Assembly (NCBI GenBank): GCA_937132145.1
Contig: CAKZNY010000192.1
Location: forward strand, 1 to 16,327
Origin: an uncultured Paracoccaceae bacterium
Lineage (GTDB): Bacteria; Pseudomonadota; Alphaproteobacteria; Rhodobacterales; Rhodobacteraceae
Length of the DNA: 16,327 bases
Reading direction: 5' to 3'
Below the pieces are notes generated by a model. It was not told where the DNA came from and searched no databases. It saw only the letters and a program-made list of their open reading frames with translations. Position numbers and translations under genes: made by a program. Positions 1 through 8,420 of the stretch are shown here, one piece after another. Each line of letters opens with the position of its first letter. Within the stretch, counting starts at the first letter, position 1.

Positions 1-690
1 GAAGGTTTCGTCCATGCCACCCATAGCCGTACCGAGGCGGCGCATTTCGGCGAACCCGCGGGTCATTAAGGCGGCGCGCGCGCTCTCACCCAAGCCAGCA
101 CCTATGACGATACCTGCGGCGATCGCGATGACATTTTTAAGGGCGCCGCCAAGTTGGGCACCGGTTGTATCGGTTGACAGGTACAGGCGCAGGCGGTCGG
201 TTGAAAGTTGGCGTTGCAGGGTTTTACCAAGTGCTGCATCTTCGCAGGCCAGCGTTAGGGCGGTTGGCAACCCGCGTGCTATTTCGGTGGCAAAACCGGG
301 GCCGGTAAGTACCGCGACGGGGTGGTCGGGCGCATGTGTGGCGGCGATATCGGTTTGCAGCTGGAAGGTTTGCAGGTCGATGCCTTTGGCACACAACACG
401 AGCGGCACTTTGGGCAGTTGTGCTGCGTGCTTGGCTAAAAACTTGGCGGTTTTCTGTGCGGGAACGGCCAACAGCAGGGTTTTCGCATTCGCCGCGGTCG
501 CAAGGTTGCTGATCGGGCTGACGCCTTTGGGCAGCGTGATGCCCGGCAGGCGCGGGGCCGTGCGCGTAGCCGCCGACGTTTTCGCCTGCTGCGCAGAGCG
601 CGACCATAGAAGAACCTCATGCCCCGCATCGGCTAATGCACAGGCCAGTGCTGTTCCAAATGCGCCTGCGCCTATCACTGCAATCGTCAT
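1..690 (-). CDS. gpsA: Glycerol-3-phosphate dehydrogenase [NAD(P)+], C-terminus cut by window edge
   Basis: GpsA is a cytosolic enzyme that reduces dihydroxyacetone phosphate to sn-glycerol-3-phosphate for phospholipid synthesis. Reading the minus strand from the ATG at 690-688 gives 230 residues open to the edge; the family is usually about 320 residues, so roughly 90 C-terminal residues are missing. Visible marks are the Rossmann motif GAGAFG (residues 7-12), a CAKGID segment with the conserved lysine (Lys102), a [10 protein letters not shown] segment (129-138), the catalytic LKN motif (Lys185) in [13 protein letters not shown], and GGMDETF at the cut end. The start is fixed by its overlap with the tsaD stop: the bases read ATGA on the minus strand, which suggests translational coupling. 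The tsaD-gpsA pair is common in alphaproteobacteria. The segment before LKN reads GAQ where many homologues have GVE; I see this as normal variation. Confidence 0.95.
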   Translation of the reverse strand, partial: MTIAVIGAGAFGTALACALADAGHEVLLWSRSAQQAKTSAATRTAPRLPGITLPKGVSPISNLATAANAKTLLLAVPAQKTAKFLAKHAAQLPKVPLVLCAKGIDLQTFQLQTDIAATHAPDHPVAVLTGPGFATEIARGLPTALTLACEDAALGKTLQRQLSTDRLRLYLSTDTTGAQLGGALKNVIAIAAGIVIGAGLGESARAALMTRGFAEMRRLGTAMGGMDETF

Positions 691-1796
691 GCTTTCGCCC
701 CTTTTTTACCCGAACCTAACATTGGTTTGGCCAATCTATCCAGTGGCCAGCGCGGGCGGGCAATGATTTCGGCGTGGGGGTTGAAGTCTGGCAGGGCCAT
801 TTGCTCTATTCCGGCCCATGCGATCATCGCGGCGTTGTCTGTACACAAGGCTAGTGGGGGGGCGAGGAAGGTGAAGCCTTGCTCGTCTGCCATATCGGTT
901 AGTTGTGAGCGGATTTGGGTGTTGGCGGCAACCCCTCCGGCAACGGCAATGATGGGCGTATTTGTGGCGTAGGTTAGCTTAAAGGACGCGCAAGCGCGAC
1001 GACTTTTCTGGGTTAAGACGTCAGCTATCGCCTCTTGAAAACCGGCGCAAAGATCGGCGCGGTCTTGTTGTTTTAGGCCGCCGTGCTGGGCCACCAGTTT
1101 GTCACGCTCGCGTCTGAGGGCGGTCTTTAGGCCGGAGAATGACATGTCGCAATCTTTGCGATTAAGCAGCGGGCGCGGGAATTTGAAGCGTTTAGGGTCG
1201 CCTTTTAGCGCTTCGCGTTCCACCTCGGGACCACCGGGGTAACCCAAGCCCAGCAGCTTGGCGGTTTTGTCGAACGCCTCGCCCGGTGCGTCGTCGATAG
1301 TGCCGCCGAGGCGGCGAAAAGTGTCGGGGCCTTCCACGGCGATGAACTGGCAATGGCCACCCGATACCAGCAACATCAGGTAGGGAAACGCCAACCCGTC
1401 GGTCAGTCGGGGCGTCAGCGCATGGCCCGCCAGATGGTTAATGCCGATTAACGGTTTCGCGGTGGGGGCGGCCAAGCCTTTGGCGCACATCACTCCCGAT
1501 AAAACGCCCCCGATCAGGCCGGGTCCGGAGGTTACGGCAATGGCATCGATATCTGCCAAAGCAACGCCTGCCTCGTCCAATGCCTGTTGGACGCAGATGT
1601 CGAGGCGCTCGGCATGGGCGCGCGCTGCAATTTCGGGGACAACGCCACCAAAAGGCGCGTGCAGCGATTCTTGGCCCGCGATCACCGACGACAGGATATC
1701 CCCGCCACTCACGCCGGGAATACCGCGTACAACGGCGGCGGCCGTATCGTCGCAGCTGCTCTCTATGCCTAAAATTGTAACGCTTTGGTCGATCAA
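687..1796 (-). CDS. tsaD: tRNA N6-threonylcarbamoyladenosine transferase TsaD
   Basis: TsaD transfers the threonylcarbamoyl group from threonylcarbamoyl-AMP to A37 of tRNAs that read ANN codons, in a complex with TsaB and TsaE. With a TTG start at 1796 the protein has 369 residues, close to the family length. Visible are the N-terminal [16 protein letters not shown] segment, the metal-binding HLAGH motif (His121 and His125), [29 protein letters not shown] (about 287-292) and CTDNAAM with the metal-ligand Asp320. The frame stays open upstream to an ATG at 1880, but that would add 28 residues with no family resemblance and run into hemC. The TTG is preceded nine bases upstream by AAGGGG, so I prefer it. 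The stop overlaps the gpsA start by ATGA. The function is secure; the exact start is less so. Confidence 0.95.
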   Translation of the reverse strand: MIDQSVTILGIESSCDDTAAAVVRGIPGVSGGDILSSVIAGQESLHAPFGGVVPEIAARAHAERLDICVQQALDEAGVALADIDAIAVTSGPGLIGGVLSGVMCAKGLAAPTAKPLIGINHLAGHALTPRLTDGLAFPYLMLLVSGGHCQFIAVEGPDTFRRLGGTIDDAPGEAFDKTAKLLGLGYPGGPEVEREALKGDPKRFKFPRPLLNRKDCDMSFSGLKTALRRERDKLVAQHGGLKQQDRADLCAGFQEAIADVLTQKSRRACASFKLTYATNTPIIAVAGGVAANTQIRSQLTDMADEQGFTFLAPPLALCTDNAAMIAWAGIEQMALPDFNPHAEIIARPRWPLDRLAKPMLGSGKKGAKA

Positions 1797-1803
1797 GTGA
1801 TTG

Positions 1804-1825
1804 CACCCCTTTGCGCCACGGGGTA
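1804..1825. promoter_or_regulatory. Mirror-image ribosome binding sites between tsaD and hemC
   Basis: Only 34 bases separate the chosen starts of the divergent genes tsaD (1796) and hemC (1831). They contain an inverted repeat, ACCCC at 1805-1809 and GGGGT at 1820-1824. Read on the plus strand the right arm is a GGGGT element six bases before the hemC ATG. Read on the minus strand the left arm is GGGGT (within AAGGGGT) before the tsaD TTG. Each arm can therefore act as the Shine-Dalgarno element of one gene. There is no room for conventional promoters here, so both promoters probably lie inside the opposite coding region. Confidence 0.55.
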
Positions 1826-1830
1826 ACACC

Positions 1831-2769
1831 ATGCTTATGAGCAAGCAATACACCACCGCAAACACCCTGAAAATCGGCACCCGAGGGTCGCCGTTGGCCC
1901 TCGCACAGGCGCATGAGACCCGCGCGCGCCTTATGGCCGCTCACGATATGCCGGAAGATGCCTTCGAGATTAAGGTGATCCAGACGACAGGCGATGCCGT
2001 TCAGGACCGTCCATTGTCTGAAATCGGTGGCAAAGGGCTGTTCACCAAAGAGATACAAGTGGAGCTGTTGTCGGGCGAAATCGACATCGCTGTGCACTCG
2101 TTGAAGGATGTGGCAAACGTGCTGCCCGACGGGTTGGTGCTTTCGACCGTTCTGCCCCGCGAAGATGTGCGCGACGCTTTCGTTAGTCTGAAATACAAGT
2201 CTATCGAGGAATTGCCGCGCGGGGCCACGGTAGGTTCCTCGAGCATTCGTCGTCGCGCGCAATTGGCCGCGATGCGCCCCGATCTGAAACTGGTAGAGTT
2301 CCGTGGCAACGTGCAAACGCGTCTGCGCAAGCTGGACGAAGGCGTGGCCGATGCCACTTTCCTTGCCTGTGCCGGATTGCAGCGTTTGGGCCGTTGGGAA
2401 ATTGCCAACCCCATCTCGATCGAACAGATGTTGCCAGCGGTCGCGCAAGGGGCCATCGCGATTGAGCAACGTATTGATGACGACGCCATTAGTGCTATCC
2501 TTGCGCCAATTAATCACGCCGAAAGCAAACTGCGTATTTCAGCTGAACGGGCGTTCCTGCGGGTGCTCGACGGGTCCTGCCGCACCCCGATTGCTGGGCT
2601 GGCATTGCTGGATGGCGACAAGCTGGAATTCCGCGGCGAGGTGTTGCGCCCCGATGGTTCCCGCGTGTTCAAGGGGGTCTGGTACGGCGATGCATCCGAC
2701 GCCGAAGCGGTTGGTATAATGGCGGGTGAAGCCCTGAAAGCCAAAGGCGGGGAGGGGTTCTTTGATTAG
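1831..2769 (+). CDS. hemC: Porphobilinogen deaminase (hydroxymethylbilane synthase)
   Basis: HemC joins four porphobilinogen molecules into hydroxymethylbilane in the cytosol, the step before ring closure by HemD. From the ATG at 1831 the protein has 312 residues, typical for the family. Visible are [14 protein letters not shown] near the N-terminus, the [17 protein letters not shown] loop, HSLKDV with the catalytic Asp93, [11 protein letters not shown] and RGNVQTRL substrate-contact segments, and [11 protein letters not shown] with Cys250, which carries the dipyrromethane cofactor. A TTG at 1801 extends the frame by ten poorly conserved residues, and an ATG at 1837 is a slightly shorter alternative. 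The 3' end overlaps hemD by eight bases, so the two are very probably co-transcribed and translationally coupled. Confidence 0.97.
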   Translation: MLMSKQYTTANTLKIGTRGSPLALAQAHETRARLMAAHDMPEDAFEIKVIQTTGDAVQDRPLSEIGGKGLFTKEIQVELLSGEIDIAVHSLKDVANVLPDGLVLSTVLPREDVRDAFVSLKYKSIEELPRGATVGSSSIRRRAQLAAMRPDLKLVEFRGNVQTRLRKLDEGVADATFLACAGLQRLGRWEIANPISIEQMLPAVAQGAIAIEQRIDDDAISAILAPINHAESKLRISAERAFLRVLDGSCRTPIAGLALLDGDKLEFRGEVLRPDGSRVFKGVWYGDASDAEAVGIMAGEALKAKGGEGFFD

Positions 2770-3481
2770 CGTCAAAACCCTGTTGCTAACTCGGCCAAAG
2801 GCGCAGTCGTGGGCGCTTGTTAAAGAAATAGAAACCGGATTTCCCGATAAGGCGGCTTGCCTTGTCTCGCCTATGATGGCGATTACGCCGGTTGGTGATC
2901 TGCCTGATACCTCCAAATTTCAAGCGGTGCTGTTTACGTCCGTAAACGGGGTGCAGGCCTTTGTCGATCTGGGCGGTATGGCCGAAAAATGTTATTGTGT
3001 AGGGGGTCGCACCACGCAGATGGCGCAAGCGGCGGGGTTGGATGCAACCTCGGCGAATGGTGCTGCGGCGGAATTGGTGACGCTAGTGGCCACGGATTTA
3101 AACGCTGAGGACGGCCCGCTTTTGCATATTCGCGGGGAACATACCGCTGGCGATATCGCCGACAACTTGACCACACATGGCTTTACGGTGGAACAAGCGG
3201 TGCTTTACCGGCAGCAGGCATGCGCGCTGACCGAAGCTGCGCGGCAGGCGTTGGCGCAGGGTGACGTGCAGGGTTTACCGCTATACTCCCCATTAACGGC
3301 GCGGCGGTTTGCGGAAATTCTGACACAAAACCCCGATTGGCCAACGCAAAATTTAACCGCATTGTGCATCAGTCAGAATGTCGGCGATATTGTGCGAAAT
3401 CTGGGGTTCGGGCGCATTGAAATAGCCAAGGCACCCAACGGGGCGGAAATGCTTGCGTTGATTGGCCGATTTTTGCGCTAA
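2762..3481 (+). CDS. hemD: Uroporphyrinogen-III synthase
   Basis: HemD closes hydroxymethylbilane into uroporphyrinogen III while inverting the D ring; it is the branch point to heme, siroheme, cobalamin and bacteriochlorophyll. The protein has 239 residues, the normal size, and the family is weakly conserved. Visible are the N-terminal LLLTRPKAQS, a VLFTSVNGVQAF segment, YCVGGRTTQMA, HIRGEHTAGDIADNL, a VLYRQQA strand and LYSPLTARRFAE. The start is TTG at 2762, inside the last codons of hemC, preceded by a strong GGAGG at 2751-2755 with six bases of spacing; no in-frame ATG gives a complete N-terminus. The overlap with hemC and the strand place it in one operon. The call rests on the motifs and on the position right after hemC. 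Confidence 0.93.
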   Translation: MISVKTLLLTRPKAQSWALVKEIETGFPDKAACLVSPMMAITPVGDLPDTSKFQAVLFTSVNGVQAFVDLGGMAEKCYCVGGRTTQMAQAAGLDATSANGAAAELVTLVATDLNAEDGPLLHIRGEHTAGDIADNLTTHGFTVEQAVLYRQQACALTEAARQALAQGDVQGLPLYSPLTARRFAEILTQNPDWPTQNLTALCISQNVGDIVRNLGFGRIEIAKAPNGAEMLALIGRFLR

Positions 3482-3508
3482 AACTTGCTGATCGCAAGCG
3501 CCTGTGGG

Positions 3509-3537
3509 TTGTGGCCTTGTTGCACTGCATCTAGACT
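3509..3537 (+). promoter_or_regulatory. Possible sigma70-type promoter before the mitofilin-like gene
   Basis: The 103 bases between hemD and the mitofilin-like start hold TTGTGG at 3509-3514 and TAGACT at 3532-3537, separated by 17 bases. A start about seven bases later would give a leader of roughly 40 bases before the ATG at 3585. Alphaproteobacterial promoters are degenerate and such matches arise by chance, so this is only a candidate internal promoter. It would let the membrane-protein genes be expressed separately from hemCD. Confidence 0.3.
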
Positions 3538-3584
3538 TTGCGTGGAACGGTCAGCACATTATGATGACACGCAGAGGCAAATTG

Positions 3585-4754
3585 ATGGCAGAAAACGAAA
3601 CTCCGGATAAAGATATTGATGTCGAGGCGACTCCCGATGTCCGCGATACCGACACGACCGAAAAAGATCACGACGGAGCCGGTCTTGCGGCGCGGATTTT
3701 GAAAGTTTCCGGTATTTTGATCATTGGTGGGGCGCTGGCGCTGTGGCTCGGGCCGAAAATTGCACCGGCGTTACCATCTGGCATGGCCCCTGTGGCGGCG
3801 TGGCTGGCTCCGGGTGGGGCGCAAACCCGAGCGCAAATCGCTGCGTTGCAGGACGTATTGGCAGACATGCCCACGCCCGTTTCAGTTTACGAAATTGAAG
3901 CGATGATCGCGGGCGGCATTGCAACCAAAACCGCCGCCCTTTCGGCGCAGATCAATGCACTTGGCGGGGCAACCGACACCAGCGAAATTGAATCGCGTCT
4001 GGCCGCGTTGGAATTGAAAACCGACGGCCTGCGGGCGGAAATGTCATCGCTTCTGGCGCAGCTTTCGGATGTTTCGCAAATGGGCGGCGAGGTGTCGGTT
4101 GATACGGCGGCCAAGCTGGCGGGATTTGTGGCCCTTAACGAGGGGTTAAAAGCCGAGATCGAGGCATTGGCGAGCCGCATCGACGGTGTCTCGGCTACAG
4201 CGGCGCAGGTGTCGGTGGTGGAAACCAACGCCGAGGCGGCGCGGAACGTGGCGATCATTCGCGCCAGCCTGAACGCTATTGATGTGGCGTTATCGGCGGG
4301 TTTGCCGTTTTCGATGACGCTGGATGATTTGGAAAATGCAGGCGTTGTGGACATACCGGTGGCCCTCGCTGGCGCATCGGGCGGTGTTGCCACAATGGCA
4401 AGTCTGCGCGCTGATTTCCCCGACGCAGCGCACAGCGCGATCCGTGCCTCTATCATGGCATCGGCGGGTGAGGGCGTTTTTGCGTCCTTGCGTGCGTTCG
4501 CCAAGGCGCAGGTGGCGGGGCGCTCGTTAACGCCGCAAAACGGTGTTGGGCCGGACGCGGTTCTGTCGCGCGCCGAGGCGGCTTTGAAGCAAGGCGATCT
4601 GGATCAGGCGTTAAGGGAAATCGAGGCGCTGCCCAGTGCGGCGATGGTACCCGAGGGTGATGGGTCGATGAATGTTTGGCTGGGGAATGCGACCGCGTTG
4701 CAAGATGCGCTGAACGCTTTTGTGGCGCTACAAGCCAGCCTGATGGGCGAATAG
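3585..4754 (+). CDS. Mic60/mitofilin-like inner-membrane protein (COG4223 type)
   Basis: This is a 389-residue protein built like bacterial Mic60. It has an acidic cytoplasmic N-terminus (1-30), one membrane helix (about 40-58), a long helical, probably coiled-coil periplasmic region (about 85-225), and a C-terminal segment (326-389) rich in short helices, SRAEAALKQGDLDQALREIE, which resembles the mitofilin signature. In mitochondria Mic60 shapes crista junctions. Alphaproteobacterial homologues are known to affect intracytoplasmic or envelope membrane shape and to sit in the heme cluster beside a HemY-like gene, as here. I chose the ATG at 3585 because AGAGG lies seven bases before it; in-frame ATGs at 3561 and 3564 and a start at 3504 add residues with no clear ribosome site. 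The gene is ten bases from hemY. The family call is good; the cellular role is inferred from homologues. Confidence 0.72.
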   Translation: MAENETPDKDIDVEATPDVRDTDTTEKDHDGAGLAARILKVSGILIIGGALALWLGPKIAPALPSGMAPVAAWLAPGGAQTRAQIAALQDVLADMPTPVSVYEIEAMIAGGIATKTAALSAQINALGGATDTSEIESRLAALELKTDGLRAEMSSLLAQLSDVSQMGGEVSVDTAAKLAGFVALNEGLKAEIEALASRIDGVSATAAQVSVVETNAEAARNVAIIRASLNAIDVALSAGLPFSMTLDDLENAGVVDIPVALAGASGGVATMASLRADFPDAAHSAIRASIMASAGEGVFASLRAFAKAQVAGRSLTPQNGVGPDAVLSRAEAALKQGDLDQALREIEALPSAAMVPEGDGSMNVWLGNATALQDALNAFVALQASLMGE

Positions 4755-4764
4755 GGATACCGAT

Positions 4765-6222
4765 ATGATCTGGTCACTCGTTAAAGTTATCTTCTTTGTT
4801 TCACTGGCGATTGCCCTGTCTTTCGGGCTGTCGTATGTGCTGGAAACGCCGGGCGGGGTGCGCATTGCGTTTGGCGATCAAGAGATCAGCCTCGCCCCGA
4901 TCGGGTTCATTTTTGCGCTGCTGCTGCTGCTTGCAACCTTCTGGATATTGCTAAAACTCTCCGGCCTTCTGGTGGCCGTTTTGCGCTTTGTTATGGGTGA
5001 CGAAACCGCGTTGACCCGCTATTGGGGGCGCAAACGGGAGCGGCGCGGGTTTGATGCGCTGGCGGATGGTATGGTGGCGCTGGCGGCGGGAGAAGGCGAG
5101 AAAGCCATGGCGCAGGCAGCCAAAGCGGAGCGCCTGTTAAAGCGCCCCGAACTGACCCGTCTGTTAAGCGCCCAAGCCGCCGAGCAATCCGGCAACGGCG
5201 CGCAGGCGCTAAAATATTACAAAGAAATGTTGCAGGACGACCGCACGCGGTTTGTCGGCGTTCAGGGTATCCTGAAACAAAAACTGGCTGAGGGGGACAC
5301 GGATACCGCCCTGAAACTTGCCGAAAAAGCCTTCGCGCTGCGCCCCGCGCATCACGGTAATCTGGACACGTTATTCCTGTTGCAATCCGAAGCGGCGGAC
5401 TGGTCTGGTGCCCGCACGACGTTATCCGCCAAGCTGAAAGCAAAGGCGCTGCCGCGCGATGTTGCCAAGCGCCGCGATGCGGTTTTGTCGCTGGCCGATG
5501 CCATGGTGGCGTATGAAGCGGGCGATCAAACGGCGGCGCGGGATGCGGCGTTGCAAGCCAACAAGATGGCGCCGACCTTGGTTCCGGCGGCGGTTTTGGC
5601 GGCGCGTGTCTTGATCGAGGAAGGGTCAAAACGCCCTGCGGCCAAGATATTGAAGGCGGCGTGGCAATCCATGCCGCACCCTGATTTGGCCACGGCGTTC
5701 GCGGCTATCGAGCCAGACGAGCCGCACAAGGCCCGTCGCAAGCGTTTCGATCAACTGGTAAATCTGCAACCTGCGCACCGTGAAACCAAAATGTTGTTAA
5801 CGGAGTTGGCCCTTCGCGAAGAAGATTTCCCCACAGCCCGCCGTGCGATTGGTGACTTGGCCGAGGAAATGCCAACCACGCGCACCTTGGCGTTGATGGC
5901 CGCGATCGAGCGTGGCTCGGGTTCGGACGAGGATGTGGTGCGTGCAATCCTTGCCAAAGCGTTAAGCGCCAGTCGCGGGGACCAGTGGGTGTGCTCGGTT
6001 TGTGGGCACGCGCATGCAAAATGGTCGCCGACCTGTCACAATTGCAGCGCGTTTGACACATTGGAATGGAAGCAACCGGCGGAATCCGAAGCGGAACCGA
6101 TGGATGCGGTTTTGGCGCTGATCGTCGGTGCCACGCCGATTGCTGCCGCTGAAGCTGGCAACACACAAGACACAGTCCCCATCATTATCGACGCCGAAGT
6201 CGTGGATGACGATACGGTTTAA
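4765..6222 (+). CDS. hemY: HemY-like membrane TPR protein with C-terminal zinc ribbon
   Basis: The protein has 485 residues. Two membrane helices lie at the N-terminus (about 5-25 and 45-70), followed by a HemY_N-like region and alpha-helical repeats of TPR type through about residue 395. Proteobacterial HemY is not the Bacillus protoporphyrinogen oxidase of the same name. It is an inner-membrane protein thought to organise late heme synthesis, and its biochemical role is unsettled. The C-terminus holds a zinc-ribbon pattern, Cys410-x2-Cys413 and Cys424-x2-Cys427, inside WVCSVCGHAHAKWSPTC, followed by FDTLEWKQP. This recalls the rubredoxin-like module of the TPR protein LapB. The gene follows the mitofilin-like gene by ten bases and ends the cluster; its TAA is three bases from the stop of the facing hydrolase gene. 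Confidence 0.88.
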   Translation: MIWSLVKVIFFVSLAIALSFGLSYVLETPGGVRIAFGDQEISLAPIGFIFALLLLLATFWILLKLSGLLVAVLRFVMGDETALTRYWGRKRERRGFDALADGMVALAAGEGEKAMAQAAKAERLLKRPELTRLLSAQAAEQSGNGAQALKYYKEMLQDDRTRFVGVQGILKQKLAEGDTDTALKLAEKAFALRPAHHGNLDTLFLLQSEAADWSGARTTLSAKLKAKALPRDVAKRRDAVLSLADAMVAYEAGDQTAARDAALQANKMAPTLVPAAVLAARVLIEEGSKRPAAKILKAAWQSMPHPDLATAFAAIEPDEPHKARRKRFDQLVNLQPAHRETKMLLTELALREEDFPTARRAIGDLAEEMPTTRTLALMAAIERGSGSDEDVVRAILAKALSASRGDQWVCSVCGHAHAKWSPTCHNCSAFDTLEWKQPAESEAEPMDAVLALIVGATPIAAAEAGNTQDTVPIIIDAEVVDDDTV

Positions 6223-6225
6223 CCG

Positions 6226-7035
6226 CTATCCGATCACGGCCTCGGTCAACGGGCTTTCAGGGTCTTCAAGTGCGTCGATAACAGTGAAGTGGTTGTGGCC
6301 GGCATCTTCTACCAGCGTGATGTTTGCCGGAAAACCTGTCCATACATTGGCCAGAAGCGCGTTTTGGCGAACAAACTCGGGGCGCTCATTCGCACCGACC
6401 CAACAGGTAATGTTCAACCCCTCGCGCGGGGTTAGAAGGGCGGGGCTTTCGGCGGCTGCATCCTCTAGGCTCATCTGAAAATCGGCGTTCATTTTGGTTT
6501 GAACAAGGGGTCGCAAGTCATGCACGCCACTGATCGACACGATCCGCTCAACGCGATCAATGCACGCCAGATCAACGTCGCTACACCCCATACGCGCCAC
6601 CAGATGCCCGCCAGCAGAGTGGCCGGATAAACGTATCGGCCCCTCGATTTTGCTGGCCGCGAAATCAATGGCGCTGGCAATTTGGCGGGTGATATCGGCG
6701 ATGCGAACTTCGGGGCACAGCACATAGCTTGGCATTGCCACCGCCCAGCCCCGCGCGACAGACCCTTTGGCCATATGCAGCCACAAACTGCGATGGCGGA
6801 ACAGCCAATACCCACCGTGGACAAACACCATTAATCCTTTCGGCGTGCCTTCGGGCAGGAAAATCTCCATCGCTTCGCGCTCGTGCGGACCATAGGAAAC
6901 ATCCAGCATCACACGGTTTTTGGCGGTCATTTCGGCCTTATACGCGGCAGCGTCCACCGCCCACTTGGCGGCGATGTCGTCGGCACCCGGAATATATATG
7001 CCGTTGGCATAGGCGTCGTCCCAGTCGGTAATCAT
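6226..7035 (-). CDS. Alpha/beta hydrolase, kynurenine formamidase-like
   Basis: This is a 269-residue cytosolic alpha/beta hydrolase. It shows the oxyanion motif HGGYW (73-77), the nucleophile elbow GHSAGGH with Ser140, and a C-terminal catalytic histidine in AGHNHF (His249 likely). The HGGxW motif and the overall layout match the arylformamidase/kynurenine formamidase and carboxylesterase group, which hydrolyses N-formylkynurenine or small esters and amides. No other kynurenine-pathway gene is present, so the substrate is unknown. The start ATG at 7035 has AAGGGA upstream; an in-frame ATG at 7050 would add five residues. The gene lies 86 bases downstream of livM on the same strand, with a palindrome in between, so it could be read from the transporter transcript. 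There is no terminator between it and the facing hemY. Confidence 0.82.
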   Translation of the reverse strand: MITDWDDAYANGIYIPGADDIAAKWAVDAAAYKAEMTAKNRVMLDVSYGPHEREAMEIFLPEGTPKGLMVFVHGGYWLFRHRSLWLHMAKGSVARGWAVAMPSYVLCPEVRIADITRQIASAIDFAASKIEGPIRLSGHSAGGHLVARMGCSDVDLACIDRVERIVSISGVHDLRPLVQTKMNADFQMSLEDAAAESPALLTPREGLNITCWVGANERPEFVRQNALLANVWTGFPANITLVEDAGHNHFTVIDALEDPESPLTEAVIG

Positions 7036-7083
7036 ACGGCTTCCCTTCATTCACGGCATCCGCCGTTCGTTAACCACGAAGAC

Positions 7084-7107
7084 CGTAGGGTGGGTGATTC
7101 ACCCACC
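7084..7107. repeat. REP-like palindrome, copy 1
   Basis: Bases 7089-7096 (GGTGGGTG) pair perfectly with 7100-7107 (CACCCACC) around a three-base loop, giving an eight base-pair stem preceded by CGTAG. A second element at 16301-16326 begins with the same nine bases CGTAGGGTG and folds into the same shape with different stem bases. There is no T-run on either side in either direction, so it is not a standard intrinsic terminator. It sits between livM and the hydrolase gene. Confidence 0.6.
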
Positions 7108-7121
7108 ACCACCGGCCAGCA

Positions 7122-8420
7122 CTACCGCTCCGGTATCAATCCTCGTGGGCTGAACCTTAGAACCAGCAACAGGATCATGCCCATCACCATCAAGCGCATG
7201 TGCGGGGCGGATTTGATCAGGTGATCGCGCAGCGCGTTGCCCTCGCTCATGCCCGAGGTTATCGCGTTCATCAGCCATGCCCCTGCCGGTTCGGCCTCGA
7301 TCCAGACGAACCAGATCAGGAAACCACCCAGAACTGCGCCCCAGTTATTGCCGGAACCCCCGACGATAACCATCACCCAGATCAGGAAAGTATAGCGCAA
7401 CGGATTGTATGTGCCCGGTGTAAATTGCCCGTCCAGCGTGGTCAGCATGGCGCCTGCGATACCCACCACGGCGGACCCCAGAATGAACACTTGCAAATGG
7501 CGGCGGGTCACATCTTTACCCATCGCCTCGGCTGCATCGCGGTTGTCGCGGATGGCGCGCATCATGCGGCCCCACGGGGATTTCAGCGCTTTTTCGGATA
7601 GCCACAGGATGGCCAGCAAAACGGTTGCGAACAGCAGGGAATAAGACAGTTTCACAAAGATGGAACTGAAACTGATGACGTTCGTTCCCAATGTGTCGGC
7701 CATCGAGATAAACCAGTCCGTGTTCTGCAATTCGATTTCGCGCGCCACAGGGCGTTTAAGACCGGCGACGTTTTTCACGCCGCGTGTCAACCAGTCCTCG
7801 TTTTTCAAGACCGCAATGATGATTTCCGAAATGCCCAGAGTGGCGATGGCAAGGTAATCCGACCGCAGCCCCAGCGCGATTTTTCCAACCAGCCAGGCCG
7901 CCCCGGCGGCGAATACCCCGCCCACAAGCCACGACACGATGATCGGCAAACCCAATCCGCCGAGGTAGCCGGTTTTGGCCGGTTCAATCGCCTCGATTGC
8001 ACTAACCGCAGGGTCGAATATTGCGCGTGTTATGAAAAATCCGGCAATGATGATGGCAAAGCTGATGAGGTTTCGACGCCGCCCCGTTAACTTGCGCCGC
8101 GCATAAATCGTAGCCGCAATGGTCACGCCAAGGGATATCATCGCAAGGCCAATGCCTAACGCCCCCGCGCCCCATGCCTCGGTCACAGGGGGTTTGGAAA
8201 CCAGCACTGCCGCCACGCCGCCAAGGGCTGCAAAGCCCATGATGCCGATGTTGAACAGCCCGGCGTACCCCCACTGGATGTTGACCCCCAGCGCCATAAT
8301 CGCCGAGATCAGGCAGAGGTTAAAGATCGTTAACGCCACCGACCAGCTTTGCCCAAACCCGACGATAGCCAGCAGGCCGAACATGCCTGCGAACAACAGA
8401 ACATTACGGTGAATGGTCAT
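7122..8420 (-). CDS. livM: Branched-chain amino acid-type ABC transporter permease LivM
   Basis: LivM is one of two membrane subunits of HAAT-family importers. The 432-residue protein has about ten hydrophobic segments and the family marks NIQWGYAGLFNIGIMGFAALGG near residue 48 (quoted with its core GLFNIG), a DYLAIATLGISEII segment, RAIRDNRDAAEAMG (the loop that contacts the ATPase subunits), GGSGNNWGAVLGG, and a C-terminal LRFSPRGLIPE typical of LivM. It is longer than the compact 300-residue members because of a charged insert near residues 105-160. The ATG overlaps the livH stop as ATGA, indicating translational coupling. It is the last transporter gene of the operon. Confidence 0.93.
   Translation of the reverse strand: MTIHRNVLLFAGMFGLLAIVGFGQSWSVALTIFNLCLISAIMALGVNIQWGYAGLFNIGIMGFAALGGVAAVLVSKPPVTEAWGAGALGIGLAMISLGVTIAATIYARRKLTGRRRNLISFAIIIAGFFITRAIFDPAVSAIEAIEPAKTGYLGGLGLPIIVSWLVGGVFAAGAAWLVGKIALGLRSDYLAIATLGISEIIIAVLKNEDWLTRGVKNVAGLKRPVAREIELQNTDWFISMADTLGTNVISFSSIFVKLSYSLLFATVLLAILWLSEKALKSPWGRMMRAIRDNRDAAEAMGKDVTRRHLQVFILGSAVVGIAGAMLTTLDGQFTPGTYNPLRYTFLIWVMVIVGGSGNNWGAVLGGFLIWFVWIEAEPAGAWLMNAITSGMSEGNALRDHLIKSAPHMRLMVMGMILLLVLRFSPRGLIPER

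Noticed and set aside
14..766. 250-residue plus-strand frame
   Set aside because: It lies antisense to gpsA and the end of tsaD. Its composition is the Arg/Ala/Pro-rich pattern of a GC-rich shadow frame, and gpsA has clear family motifs.
1438..2517. 359-residue minus-strand frame
   Set aside because: It crosses both the start of tsaD and most of hemC in other frames and has no recognisable motif. Both real genes are well supported.
7050..7121. Palindrome at 7089-7107 as the liv operon terminator
   Set aside because: The stem is good but no U-run follows on the minus strand, and a second copy with the same leader at 16301 points to a dispersed repeat instead.
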